A stretch of DNA of 64,000 bases from Oncomelania hupensis. Its lineage: Eukaryota; Mollusca; Gastropoda; Littorinimorpha; Pomatiopsidae. The stretch lies in assembly GCA_036898135.1 (NCBI GenBank), contig CM072516.1, positions 64,498,982 to 64,562,981 on the forward strand, given 5' to 3'. A model generated the notes under the pieces. It saw only the letters and a list, made by a program, of their open reading frames with translations. It searched no databases and was not told the origin of the DNA. Each line of letters starts with the position of its first letter. The first letter of the stretch is position 1. This document shows, one piece after another, positions 1-39,839 of the stretch. A program made the translations under genes and the position numbers.

Positions 1-39
1 AATATTTAAATGTTAACAGTTTAATCTGATTTTACTTAA

Positions 40-105
40 TTTTTTGTGGTCCTGATTCGGCTCTTGGCAGTCCGCTGGACCCTATAAGCACTGATTATCT
101 ATCTA
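40..105 (+). repeat. 3' end of CAAT-tailed repeat family A
   Basis: This is a short copy of the terminal segment of a repeat that recurs at 26.2, 42.4, 43.3, 43.8, 55.5 and 63.2 kb. The shared part runs from 'gtcctgattcggctc' to 'gtccgctggaccctataagca'-like sequence and is followed by a tetranucleotide tail, here ATCT. Only the 3' end is present, as expected for a 5'-truncated retroposed copy. Confidence 0.7.
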
Positions 106-549
106 TCTATCCCCCCTCCCTCTCTCTCTCTCTTTCAATCATGCGCATACACATCAAAATAAATTACTCCTTCATTTTGTTTCAATTTTAAAAAAAATCT
201 ATTAACACAGTTATATCAGAAGCTATGCACTTCAGTAATCAGGAACAATCACGCTTGTTTTAATCAAAGTGATGTTACATGTTGAAAACGTATTAGGCGT
301 ACTACTTCCATTCAGAAAGAAAAAACAAAAGAACCGATTTGCAACCTAATATGTCGAGCACGTCTATCCATAATGTAACAAAACTGCAAAGTTAGTGGTG
401 CATGCAGACCATATTTATACCGAGTTTCTTAGCTCGTAGGACTAGCGCCCAAAGCCTAAAATGTGTAGAATCTAGACCTGCCATCCCGATACTCAAATGT
501 ATTCGTTACCATCATTTGCCCAATCGATAATTTTGTCCACAGGCGCTTG

Positions 550-637
550 TATCTGGACACGAGAGCGCCTATGCCTGTGACGCGTCTCCTTTGTATCTGG
601 ACACGCGAGCGCCTATGCATGTGACGCGTCTCCCTTT
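550..637 (+). repeat. 44-bp direct tandem pair
   Basis: Two adjacent copies, 550-593 and 594-637, start TATCTGGACACG and end with a GTGACGCGTCTCC block; they differ at only a few positions. The core is also present in inverted orientation at 20,689-20,727, inside a SINE-like sequence, so the pair is probably part of a dispersed repeat. Confidence 0.65.
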
Positions 638-1256
638 TGGTTACGCGCCTGTGATTTTGTCATAGAAGACCGATGGAGTGTAGTTAACTACCTTTATACC
701 CGAGCACGCAGTGATCGGCCTTAAAAGCTCTTTAATTATTGAAACAAACAAAGCATACGAAAGGGTAGTCAGCCTATGTGTGTACTCTATTAATTGTTGC
801 GCCTGTAGCGTAGCGCTCAAAATAACGTATTATATTCCAAGGGAGCTCAGCCATTTACTGCTTACAGCAAACGCTTTTTTAGAATTCTCGAGCGCGACGT
901 TTATATTCGACATTCACACATATTAGACACCTAAACATGTATGACTATAATTATAATCACAACAATAGTCATGAGGCAATTTACATAGTTTTATAGCGCA
1001 TGTTGACCTAGACAATACAGATTGTCAGATGTTATTTGTTATGCGTATGCCTCAGTAGTTTCTGTACCCCCTGACACATAGGCTGATGCCTGCAAAAGAC
1101 TAAAAAAGATGGGAACGGATGGTTAGTGTCAGGGGAGGCAATCAAGTTCAGCCGTTCAGTTATACATGGGACGTAATTGCCTCGATCGATTCTTCCAGGA
1201 AGACAGCGCGCTTTTAGTTTTAGTTCTGGTTAAACTAGTTTTTCCTTAAACCAGGC
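638..1256. other. non-coding stretch, nothing recognised
   Basis: I see no domain, RNA fold or repeat in this stretch. The 71-codon open frame at 711-926 has no recognisable motif and resembles chance coding. Confidence 0.5.
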
Positions 1257-1409
1257 ATCTCTCTCTCTCTCTCTCAGACAAAGAGTTTCATCCACATCTC
1301 TGTCTCTTTCTCTATGCCTGTCTCTGCCTGTCTCTGTTTATGTCTGTGTCTGTCTTCCCTCTGTCTCTGTTTGTATGCCCGTCTCTCTCTGTCTCTGTCT
1401 CTCTCTCTC

Positions 1410-1446
<37 letters not shown>
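1257..1446. repeat. (CT)n / CTGTCT-rich microsatellite
   Basis: An imperfect CT/TCTG pyrimidine tract. The 68-codon Ser/Leu-rich open frame across it is a microsatellite translation and not a gene. Confidence 0.85.
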
Positions 1447-1449
<3 letters not shown>

Positions 1450-1899
1450 AGCTCGAAAAAAAATTGGCTAAATAAGCTGCTCTGTCTGTCTGTTATTTTA
1501 CAAGCTGATCTTCTTACTCGCAGATCATGTCCAAAAGAGATAGAAGTGAGACCAAAGGGGGGAAGGAGTGAGGTGGATTAGTGATGGAGAAAAAGTGAGA
1601 TAATTTTAATAGAGAGTGAGAAAGAGAGACAGACAGAGAGAGAGAATGTTTGGGCGTACATGGGTGTTGTGGTGTGAGGGTTAAGTGTGATGTTTAATGG
1701 AAGGCTTGTATGCTAAAATAGAGGTGTGCTACGATAGCATTGTTGTAGGCCTGTCCCTGTAGCCATCATAGTAGCCGGCTAGCGGTCGGACTCAAATGCT
1801 TCTTCAGAACCAACCAAAGTTAGCATTACTCAAATTGGGTGCCTGTAGCGGATCCTCTATACCACTTTACGTATTATTAAGAACGCAGCTTTAGTAATG

Positions 1900-1903
<4 letters not shown>

Positions 1904-1960
<57 letters not shown>
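1904..1960. repeat. (CT)n microsatellite
   Basis: Nearly perfect CT dinucleotide run of about 57 bp. Confidence 0.95.
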
Positions 1961-1963
<3 letters not shown>

Positions 1964-2190
1964 CCAACCCACCGGCCGACCAACTCACCGACCATGCTGC
2001 CAGGACAATAAACCGTCTACACTAACAAACCGTACGATTGATAAGCACACCAAACTGACCAACTAGCTGAATGGAAGGTTTTCTTGTAGCAAAAGTGTGT
2101 AGCAATGGAGAAAAGCATAGTTATCATAAATCAGTAAAATATCTTTTGAGGACGAAAGGTCATGGTTGCATGCAAAAGGGTATGTGAGTA

Positions 2191-2277
2191 CGCGCGCGTA
2201 CTCTCTTACACACACACGCGCGCGCTCTCTCTTACACACGCACGCGCGCACGCGCACACACACACATACACGCACAC
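2191..2277. repeat. alternating purine-pyrimidine (CA/CG)n tract
   Basis: Interleaved CA, CG and CTCT units. The alternating CG/CA blocks could adopt Z-DNA. The minus-strand frame over it (2,063-2,275) is a repeat translation. Confidence 0.85.
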
Positions 2278-2448
2278 TTTCGCACTATCTCAGATGTTTA
2301 TACTAGCAACCTTCATTTAATAGATCTGGAATATCTGTAATTTTGTATGACATGATGTGATAAATGTGAAAACCGTCAGCTTAGCTCAATACATCATCAG
2401 CCACAGCTGTTCCATACAGTTATCACTAGCCGTCAATAAATCCTCTTA

Positions 2449-2682
2449 ATGGGCTCTATGCACAAAGGCGTGGCGGTCACGTGCTGCGGGAATAACACAG
2501 CGTGCTCGAGTTTGAAAATGCTGAAGTACTGTGCTGCGTTTGGATGCTCTAACTCCGACGTAAAACCTTTATGCAAAGAAAATAACATTTCCTGTCATCG
2601 ATTTCCACTGAAAGATGAAATATTGATGAATTCTAAATCGCTCTTTAAAAAAGCCTGTCCCCTGATAATAATTTGTCTGTAA
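2449..2682 (+). pseudogene. THAP-domain N-terminal exon or fragment
   Basis: An internal ATG at 2,518 opens MLKYCAAFGCSN, followed 20-odd residues later by ISCHRFPLKDEIL. This is the start of a THAP zinc finger: family members have a C-x2-4-C pair near the N-terminus and an S/F-HRFP motif. The domain stops there: the later Cys-x2-His pair and the AVPTIF box are absent, and the frame ends in a Lys/Ile-rich tail. It may be a 5' exon whose partner exons I cannot find (no clear donor), or a decayed piece of a THAP gene or P-element-like transposase. The fragment is convincing as THAP; its expression is unknown. Confidence 0.55.
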
Positions 2683-3085
2683 TCATTATTGCACGAATGT
2701 GCTATGTTCAAAACATCACAATATCCCAAAACGTCGGTAAATTAAAAATGTTTAAGCATCATTGGAGTACACGCGAGCGAGCTAAAAGAAGCCATGACCG
2801 CTTTGTTATTCCCGCGCCACGTGACCATGCCGCCGACTTGTGCATGCACGTTCAGTGCTCGCGCCGTGTCACATGCGACATTTCTCACGTGCGTATCACG
2901 TGCGGTGCACTAACTAATGATGATGTCGTTTATTTGACGGCCCTGGACAATGACTCTAAGGGGACTTTGTGTGCTACAAATTAAGCTTACATAACATCGG
3001 TCAGTTTAGGTTGTTGGCCCAAGTTAATAAATGTGTATCTAGTCTGCTCTTGGCGAGACAGGATGGTGATTGCTTCTGTACACTT
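2683..3085. other. non-coding stretch after the THAP fragment
   Basis: The open frame 2,673-2,984 shows no domain and no THAP continuation. I see nothing else to annotate. Confidence 0.4.
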
Positions 3086-3102
3086 TTATTGTTTCAATAG
3101 AG

Positions 3103-3167
3103 GGTGATGATGATGATGATCATGATCATGGTGATGATCATGATCATGATGATGATCATGATGATGA
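3103..3167. repeat. (GAT/CAT)n imperfect microsatellite
   Basis: GATGATGAT and CATGATCATG units alternate. Its translations give Met/Ile or His/Asp runs and are not genes. Confidence 0.85.
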
Positions 3168-3240
3168 AGGAGATTTATGTGGAGAAGTTCATGCTTGACG
3201 CGCTCAACAACATAAAAGACACAATTGACCAAAAACACAA

Positions 3241-3616
3241 AAGAAGAAGAAGAGGAGTAGGAGGAAGAAGAAGAAGAAGAAGAAGAAGAAGAAGAAGAAG
3301 AAGAAGAAGAAGAAGAAGAAGAAGAAACAGGAGAAGCAGGAAAAGCAGGAGAAGGAGAAGGAGAAAAAGAAGAAAAAGAAGGAGAAGAAGGAGAGGGTAA
3401 AGAAAGAGAAGTAGAAGAAGAGGACAAAGAAGTAGAAGAATGAGAATGAGAAGTAGAAGAAGAAGAATGAAAATAAGAAAAAGAAGGAGAAGGAGAAGGA
3501 GAAGAAGAAGAAGCAGAAGAAGAAAAAGAAGAAGAAGAAGAAGAAGAAGAAGAAGAAGAAGAAGAAGAAGAAGAAGAAGAAGAAGAAGAAGAAGAAGAAG
3601 AAGAAGAAAAAGAAGC
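3241..3616. repeat. long (GAA)n polypurine tract
   Basis: About 375 bp of almost pure A/G on the + strand, built from GAA/AAG triplets with GGA interruptions and two long perfect blocks (about 3,268-3,327 and 3,526-3,608). Arg/Lys and Ser homopolymer frames on the two strands are translations of this tract. Confidence 0.95.
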
Positions 3617-4022
3617 TTTACAAGAAAGAAGAATAAAACTTAACTATACACAGCAGTGAATAAAAGAATAAGCATGTATATTTGTCATCTTGCTTTCTTA
3701 CTAATCATGTATCATAAATAAGCAGTAGGCCTATCTGTAGGATTTTTTCCTTGTTAAATATTTATACTGTAAAATTTACGTTTAAATTTAAGTTTATTTT
3801 AATCATTGTTATTGTTTTCATTTTAAATTGAGTGTTTAATACTTTGACTAATATCACACATGTGAATAGATGTTAAACTAAATAAATACAAATTAAAAAA
3901 ATAATTTACTAAATAGTTTATCCTCAGATATAATTATTAACTAATGGCTGAAAACAAATGTGTCAATAAGCGACGGCGAAAAGACAGACTGCCATTCTCT
4001 TTTAGTTCTTGAGAAGTGCATT

Positions 4023-4226
4023 TTAGATGATAGGAGCAGAATTTGAGAATGAGCTATAGCCAAGACGTGTTTTCGTGTATTTAGACGAACTTGGAATTCT
4101 CACGCGGGACTGGGTTGATGAATGCATTGGCCGGGCTATTTTATATATTTGAATGAGGTCGCAGAGATACTGAGAGGCAGCGCCATTGAAACACTTGGAA
4201 AGCTGGTTCCTGGACTTTGTGTTCAA
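4023..4226 (-). pseudogene. non-LTR retrotransposon RT C-terminal remnant
   Basis: On the minus strand the 67-residue frame reads QYLCDLIQIYK..R, a gap, then a PSSSKYTKTRLGYSSFSNSAP stretch. This matches the tail of Jockey/CR1-type polymerases, where a P-x-YL-x-DL motif is followed about 40 residues later by G-x-x-x-F-x-x-x-AP-x-LWN. The frame stops right after AP, so it is a short decayed fragment lying alone in non-coding DNA. Confidence 0.6.
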
Positions 4227-4975
4227 TGCAGTGTGAGACTGGCAGCCAGTGTCGTTCTCTCAAGATTGGAGGAACATGTTGGATTTTAATAGAATCGAGA
4301 CACTATCCTTACAGCGGTGTTCTTACTTTTGGTCCGAAAGAAAAATTGTAGGTTGAGTTGGTCTTGTTTTTACTAAATGAAAGTGGTCTGTTCACGTTCG
4401 AAAGTTGACGAGATGGGCAGTTAGTTCTTGTTTTAAACTAACTGCGTGGAGAACCGTGTGAAATGAAAGCGTGCATTTATGGCGGTTTCATTTTAAATTT
4501 ACTAAAAGGTTAAAGCACACATTTTCGGTGAAGGTTTTGTTTTAAATTTATAAGGTGTCGTTTTAAACCCCATTCCTCTTTTCTTTTTTTTTTTAAACGT
4601 ATGAGCATGACATCGTGTTTCTGTAGGTTACTTGGTGCTTGCGTCTGTGCCTTGACGTTGACAGTTTCGTTGAGTTGCTGAGTTGTGATTAACTTTCCTC
4701 TTCTTGATTAACTTCCCTCTTCTTGAATGTATGATGCGAGGCGCCTGCATGTTGTTTTTCTGTTGCTACACAGTTTGTTCTTTATGAAAAGTCTGCGTCC
4801 CTTCAAGACAGCCCGTGAAGTAAACTTAAAACCTGGTCAATGACAGCGAATAAAGAGACGTTCGAACAGAACAGAGAGACAGTTACCCCAGTTACCCGGT
4901 TGCCATTGTTCCTTGGATGCTATTTTAAGAGATGGTGATGGATACTAGGGGATGTAGGTGGGAGGGAGTAAGTGA
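4227..4975. other. non-coding stretch, AT-rich with poly-T
   Basis: No gene, RNA or repeat family recognised. Runs such as 'gttttaaa' recur several times between 4,430 and 4,600, suggesting weak local duplication. Confidence 0.4.
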
Positions 4976-5042
4976 GTGAGTGAGAGAGATATATATGTGT
5001 GTGTGTGCGTGTGTGTATTGTGTGTGTGCGTGTGTGTGTGTA
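4976..5042. repeat. (GT)n microsatellite
   Basis: A GT-rich imperfect repeat flanked by GAGT units. Open frames on both strands here are low complexity. Confidence 0.85.
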
Positions 5043-5169
5043 CATTGGAGTAGAGGGAAGCGAACAAGAATCGAAGCAGGTGACGATTGTTGCTCTTTGC
5101 AGTCTTTGTTCATGGAATCTGATATTGCATACGTCATGATCATATCTGGAGCGTTGGGAACAGGGCGGT

Positions 5170-5340
5170 GTGGGAAGGGTTAGAGAGTAGTACACTCAGC
5201 AATGCGCCAAGTTTAGTTCCAACAGTCCAGGGTTCGACCCAGGTCGCCCCAACTATACAACTGTGAACACTGGCCAGCTTACGGCTTCCATCAGTCTGGA
5301 ATTATATACATTGGATGAAGCTGCAGATTCTATGAAATAC
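5170..5340 (+). repeat. possible tRNA-derived SINE remnant
   Basis: A GGGTTCGACCC block near 5,231 matches the Pol III B-box. It is preceded by a weak A-box-like GTTAGAGAGTAG, and the sequence continues into a non-tRNA body. The A-box is poor and no clover-leaf can be drawn, so this is a weak call. Confidence 0.3.
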
Positions 5341-5509
5341 GGAATATAGAGATCAGTGTATAATGCTGAGTCTCCAAATGAGTTTATGTGTCCGATGTAT
5401 GTCTGCATTTATTTGGTTTCTAATAATTATTATACATACACATCCATTTCATATAGTCTTAAGTAATTCAAACTCAGTTTATTAACAAGCATTCAGACAC
5501 AATCTAAAA

Positions 5510-5625
5510 TTATAATAATATTTATAATATGTAATAATATAATATTATAATAATATATTTATACAGCGCGGTACCCGAATATGAAAAAGCTCGCAGCGCT
5601 TTACAATGTATTAACAAAAATAAGA
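5510..5625 (-). repeat. 3' end of a SINE/LINE with AGCGC-TATAAATA tail
   Basis: On the minus strand, TTGTAAAGCGCTGCGAGC is followed by CGCGCTGTATAAATATA and an AT-rich tail. The same AAAGCGCTATATAA ending occurs at 20,801 and 31,741 on the + strand, so it is the conserved 3' terminus of a retroposon family. Confidence 0.5.
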
Positions 5626-8190
5626 CTATTAAAATAACAAATAAAACATGCTTCAGTTAAAGCTGCTGAATCACAAATAAATACTTATGTACAATACTAG
5701 CACAGCCACAAACCCCACCCACCCATTCCTCCTTCAAATCTTCCACCCCACCCCACCCCCCTCTCTTCCCCATTTCAGATGATACCTGTGTCGTGTGATA
5801 ACTAACACAACAGCAAAATCAATAACGTGCGACCAGCAAGCCACCGTGACAGTTGTTCAGTTTGGTCGTTCGTTTGTTATGGCTGTATTTTTTAAGATAC
5901 CCACGAAGTTACACATAGAACCGTCAACGTCAATCTACGAACAGCTTCCAGTGTGATGTCTAGCAATGAATTTGAAAAATTCTCATGTTTCTGGATATGA
6001 TTATTTTGAGACGTCAGCAGCTCAATGTCAGAACAGCAAGAGTTAGGCCTGCTAGCAAGTCTTCGCATCCATTCTATGCATTCAAGCTGTTTTTCTCACG
6101 ACTTCACGTGCAGTGTGCTGTCGCATCAGCTATTTATTCATTTATGCTGTCATTCGTTTGAGTCTGGTCATTCAACCAACCACATTTCTAGAGTCGACTT
6201 GACCTATTATGCTGTCTTGATTCCTTGGCAGAAATCAGCGTTGTCTTGATTTCTCCAGAATCGCGGGTCAAAACGTGAATTGATGATATATAGGCTAGGC
6301 CAGTTTGCGTAAGGTGGACTGATACAGGAAACTAATAATTATTGTTCTCTACAGTTTCAGCACATTCTAACACCTTTGCCTATTTTGTTTCCCTTTTGAG
6401 TAAGAAGAAATTAGCGATGGAGACCTATTACGTGTAGATGATACTGTTATTACAGCAAAGAGACTTCGCTCTACAGCTCCAGTAATTTCGAGCGCCTTTG
6501 GTTTATCCTTATGAGTAAAAAAGTGCGTTCTGAGAGAAAGTACTTGGTTTTCAAGGACGCTGTCTTTGTCAGGTCTGAGAATGAAGAAAAAGTCTTTTAC
6601 GTGTGCTGCAAAGCAGTCGAGCCGTTTTGTTGTGATTGTTTAGTTTTTACATGCATTTATTGCATAGAGTCTATGGGCTGCTGCCTGTAATAAGACAACA
6701 AGCAACCCAAAAAAATCTTCTCATTTTGTACATACACAATTTCACAAAAGGACGAAAGCAATCAGTAGTTTACCTACTTATACAAAACTAGAACAAACCC
6801 ATGATTCACGTCTATTTTTGACAAAAATCAATGCTGAGTCATCCGCGTAAGAAGTTCAGAAACCGTCACTCCTTTAAAGTCATTGAGTTGACATTTGAAT
6901 GTTAGGGATGCACACGCTCTTGCCATTTTTTTCTTTCCCCCCTACAGGCAAAACTATAAAGAACCGGTTTGAAGTCTCCGAACCCAGTTTACGTTTGGAG
7001 TCACAGTCATAAATGTAAGACGTAGGCCTGGTGTATGTTTAAGGACTATTTGGTTTAACTTCTCTACCTGATTTAAATGTAAAATGCGTGATGTAATTGT
7101 AGACCTGTCGCCATTTACAGGTGCAACAGTGTAAAAGTTGTCTGGTTACAGCGACTGCATGCCTTTGTTGTTAGTAAATGCAGGAAACAGTACGCTATCA
7201 TTTAACGCTGTAACGGTTTTTGATTGTGTAACGAGTGTGACAACGTATTCCAGCTGATGGCTGAATTAAGCTTGACGGAATCGGCCATGGCAGTTTCTGC
7301 GAAACATTCGTGTGGAAGTCATTAAATGTATAGTCCTGTGTGTTTTAGAAAAGGAGATTTTAGAGTAAAGAAAGTATTTGGGACATTCGACGATCCTCAT
7401 TGACAGCAGTGATGTGATATAGATAAACTAATATATAGCCTCGAGGCCTGCCGATGAATCTGTCAGTGTGTTGTGTTGTGGATTTGACATTTGAAATTTG
7501 TGAAAGCCATAGATTCAGCCCAGTTGTGCGTGCGTATGTGTGTGTGTGTGTTTGTGTGTGTATGTGCGTGTGTGTGATATGAACATCGAAATGTACGATG
7601 GATTGACATCGTGAACATTCCTCATCGTTTTAAGTTTCATCGTTAAGTTCTTGAACAATGAATGACTTATGTAACCACTCAACATAAATTTTCTAATTTT
7701 TATGTTGTTCACGTCAAAAGATGTGGCATTTGAAGATGGCAGGATCAGTTGATTCAAGATCAAGATCCAAGATTCAAGTTGGTGATATGAAAGAAACCAG
7801 AGAAGGAAAGAGTATGAAATTTTAGCCACAGTTTCATTGTGAATGTTGTTTAAACCTCGAAGTATTAGAGAATGGCAAATGTTGCCACAGAGACCATAGT
7901 AAACAGTAGTCAGTTTGAAATTTGAAATCAAAACTTGTACGCCAAATGAAACTTAAAGAGATGGCGAGAATCGGTTGGTGATATAATAGAAACCTATATA
8001 GGAGTGCTGACAGTGTATTAGTTTTGTGGGCTTTGCCTTAGCTTCAGTTCAATTATGTGGGTGTCGTTTGAACGTCGAACAGAATACAATGGTGCGTTTG
8101 AACTCGCTGAGGTCATTGTGAAAAGGAAACATCACACCGACAGAGTCCTTTCAGTGTAAAAGCTAGAGTGCAAATTTGGCAGTTTGAAAG
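5626..8190. other. upstream region of the transporter gene
   Basis: About 2.6 kb with no long coding frame. It holds a C-rich patch (5,700-5,770), a (GT)n run at 7,530-7,577, and, from about 7,700, segments resembling the sequence around the first coding exon. Promoter and 5' UTR should lie here, but I cannot place a TSS or TATA box. A possible alternative first exon at 7,736 is listed separately. Confidence 0.4.
7736..7777 (+). CDS. possible alternative first coding exon of the SLC44-like gene
   Basis: ATG opens MAGSVDSRSRSKIQ and reaches a GTTGGT candidate donor after a whole codon, the same phase as exon 1. The start (MAGSVD) and the upstream bases (GGCATTTGAAGATGGCAGG) resemble the real exon 1 start (MAGPVD, GGCAGTTTGAAAGATGGCAGG). 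It may be a second promoter/exon or a decayed duplicate; the donor is weak. Confidence 0.3.
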
Positions 8191-36542
<28,352 letters not shown>

Positions 36543-37800
36543 CACCACTCTAGTGATACCTTGCTAAATACCTACCAGCCAGTATTTCAACAAAGAAATG
36601 AAACCAAAGAGAACTTTTGAGGGCAAATCTAGTAGTCTCGGACAGGATCCCACCACTTGCTTCTTAACTTTATGATATTGAGCTGCCACATTGTGGTGTT
36701 GAGCAGCCACATCCAGTAGGTTGATTGATAATCCTGCCTCTTTCCTACGCCTTGAAAGAGCAAAGCCTACGTCTGATAGATCTCTGGACACTTTGTGTGA
36801 CCGATGCTTTGTCAAAACTGAGAAAAAAGAGTGATGGACTAAATACATTTTATAAACCCACACATTGTAGCTGTGCCAATTATCAACACTTGCCAGTATG
36901 ACATCATTTAACGATCAAACTACAGTGCCAGTCGAACAAGAGAAATCAAAATGAGTCCTCAGGGTACCATACTGTGTTGGTCTTCTCACTGGAATAGATT
37001 TTATGTGGCAAGTGTAGACCTTTATTGATCTCTGACAAACACTATCTACACTCAGCAAGTTTTTTCAACAGATTGAAGTTGGCTGCCAATACCACAGGAA
37101 GCAAAATGGCCTATGAAGTGCTGTCAGCTTTGAGACAGTAGATGCTACATATATACAGATTGTGAAAAGACTCGTACATAAATTATTAATTATCAATGGA
37201 TACATCAACGCAGTTTGAATGACATTCTGTCAAGGCTTCTGATACCCATTGTTATACAAACGGTGATTTCCGATATTACATCTACAATTCGTGTGAAATT
37301 AGAAACCTGCCTGGAGAGACATAAGAATAAATTAACTCTGGATCTCGAGCTTTTCGCAAAATTGGAGGAATTTTTAGGCAGACCATTGTTTTTATCAACC
37401 CACCTCTAAACCCTTTCTGTGTGTTGAGGGAAGAGATAAATTGTACATGAAGAAGTCCAAGCCTAAAATCAAAAGTATTATTTTATTATTGATGTTTGAC
37501 AATCCTATCAATTTATTTGCAGTGCTATGTTGTAGTTTGTGTACATAGTTTGGATTTCGCCATAGAAATCAACCATAAGTTAGATTTGGTAAAATTTGTT
37601 CTGTGTGCTGCTAGCTAAAACTGAGATGGTGTGAAAGAGAGATGAGCTGTTAAATGTAAATTGTGTGTTGGCGCGCGGCTTATGTGAGTGTGTTGGTGAG
37701 TGTCTTGTGAGCGTGCAGGCGTTATAATTATGCTCATTTACATATCAGTGTTTGCCATTTACAATGCAACAACTAAATAAAAGTCTTTCATTTTACAAGA
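36543..37800 (+). other. 3' UTR of the SLC44-like gene
   Basis: Non-coding sequence from the stop codon to the first good polyadenylation signal, about 1.25 kb. Short open frames inside show no domain. Confidence 0.65.
37776..37781 (+). promoter_or_regulatory. polyadenylation signal AATAAA
   Basis: The first canonical hexamer in a plausible context downstream of the transporter stop codon, followed by an A/T-rich region and TTTACAAGAG. Confidence 0.6.
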
Positions 37801-38013
37801 GATTTGGATTAATATTGTAAATTACATATCACGAGAATTTAACCATTATTTGTTGTGGTTTATTAAGTTACTTTCATATATTTTATGTAGTAAATGTATT
37901 TCCAGAACTTGTTGACTATGCTGTAATTTTTATGTGAGATGAGTTCAATAGAACTCATACCAGAGAGCATGTTCGAACGAAGTTTAATATAATTGGACCT
38001 CGAGTAACATAAT

Positions 38014-38827
38014 GATGTGGACTGTTAATGGAAGAAGAAGAACATTAGTGACAGAAACATAATGATGTGGACTGTTAATGGAAGAAGAACATTAGTGACA
38101 GCAACATAATGATGTGGACTGTTAATGGAAGAAGAACATTAGTACAGCAACATAATGATGTGGACTGTTAATGGAAGAAGAACATTAGTGACAGCAACAT
38201 AATGATGTGGACTGTTAATGGAAGAAGAACATTAGTGACAGCAACATAATGATGTGGACTGTTATTGGAAGAAGAACATTAGTGACAGTAACATAATGAT
38301 GTGGACTGTTAATGGAAGAAGAACATTAGTGACAGTAACATAATGATGTGGACTGTTAAGGGAAGAAGAAGAACATTAGTGACAGTAACATAATGATACG
38401 GACTGTTAAGGGAAGAAGAAGAACATTAGTGACAGTAACATAATGATGCGGACTGTTAAGGGAAGAAGAAGAACATTAGTGACAGTAACATAATGCTGTG
38501 GACTGTTAAGGGAAGAAGAAGAACATTAGTGACAGAAACATAATGATGTGGACTGTTAAGGGAAGAAGAAGAACATTAGTGACAGTAACATAATGATGTG
38601 GACTGTTAATGGAAGAAGAAGAACATTAGTGACAGTAACATAATGATGTGGACTGTTAAGGGAAGAAGAAGAACATTAGTGACAGTAACATAATGATGTG
38701 GACTGTTAAGGGAAGAAGAAGAACATTAGTCACAGTAACATAATGATGTGGACTGTTAAGGGAAGAAGAAGAACATTAGTCACAGTAACATAATGATGTG
38801 GACTGTTAAGGGAAGAAGAAGAACATT
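38014..38827 (+). repeat. 17-copy minisatellite, 47-50 bp unit
   Basis: The unit is AACATAATGATGTGGACTGT, then TAAGGGAAGAAGAAGAACAT, then TAGTGACAGT. The first units are about 47 bp with TTAATGG and a single GAAGAAGAAC; units from about 38,340 on are 50 bp with TTAAGGG and one more GAA. The array begins about 210 bp after the transporter poly(A) signal. The plus-strand frame 38,793-39,029 is read out of the last unit and is not a gene. Confidence 0.97.
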
Positions 38828-39300
38828 GGTTAATAAGTTTGTGATCGATAAACTTGATAGGCGTACTCTTACATTGTCATGTACATATATGGAAGCTGAT
38901 GTTGATACTTTTGGCCATTCAGCATTCCATGTTCTTAATATTTCCAATTTTTTTATTGGTTATCTCAGCATTCAGAAATCAGCATTCTATCTTTTAACCT
39001 CAAATCTTAGTACTCCTTGTCTCAAATGAATCTCCACCATCTTAGATTATTAGCATTACATCCTTTAGTATTATTTTGAAGTCTAAAATCAGTCAGGTTC
39101 CATTTCAAAAGAGCCACCGTTTTCTACCATCAGTGAATTAAATTTGTCTGATTTAGAATGTCTTCAAACGCATATGCAAAAAGCTCGGTCATACTGCTGG
39201 AAAAATATATTTGCCTTGACTCGCATGTATACAGCAGTTTCAGTCCAAGTTTTCTTTTTATTTAATTTTTATATTTTTACTTTTTAAAGTTGTTTTTTTG
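38828..39300. other. non-coding stretch after the minisatellite
   Basis: AT-rich, no domain, fold or repeat recognised. Confidence 0.4.
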
Positions 39301-39317
39301 TGTGCGTAGGAGCGTGC

Positions 39318-39325
39318 GTGCAGGT

Positions 39326-39361
<36 letters not shown>
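39318..39361. repeat. (GT)n microsatellite
   Basis: A GT run of about 44 bp. Confidence 0.9.
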
Positions 39362-39365
<4 letters not shown>

Positions 39366-39741
39366 ATTAATTTTCTGTATTCTAATGGTAATTCTGAAAA
39401 TTGGTGTAATTTGCTTATATTTACTAAGCTAATTTGCAATCAAGTCATTTGAACTATCACACCACTACCAAATCTATATGTTTGCTTTATAAAATTGAAT
39501 TTTGGATAGAAGTATGATCCGCAATTATTTACACGATTGTGTTTGTTTTTACTGTAACGTAGGAACGTAATGTAGGAAGAACTTTATTCGCCAGTTATTT
39601 TAACGATTTTGCAGTGTTTTAAACTAATTTAGCTTTGGGTGTTCATTTATTTTGGCATGTTTTTTTTTAATCACAATATAACTATATGTTATATTTGAAT
39701 TGTTCGCAATTTTTATGCTAGTGCCGTCCCATGCATTGATA

Positions 39742-39765
39742 TTAATTTTTTTAATTAGCAATTTT

Positions 39766-39839
<74 letters not shown>

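Noticed and set aside
3086..3643. Long Arg/Lys, Met/Ile/Asp and Ser/His open frames
   Set aside because: Both strands of GAA and GAT microsatellites are open in several frames at once; no conserved domain.
38014..38827. CRISPR-like array
   Set aside because: Repeats are head-to-tail without unique spacers, in a eukaryotic gene flank; this is a minisatellite.
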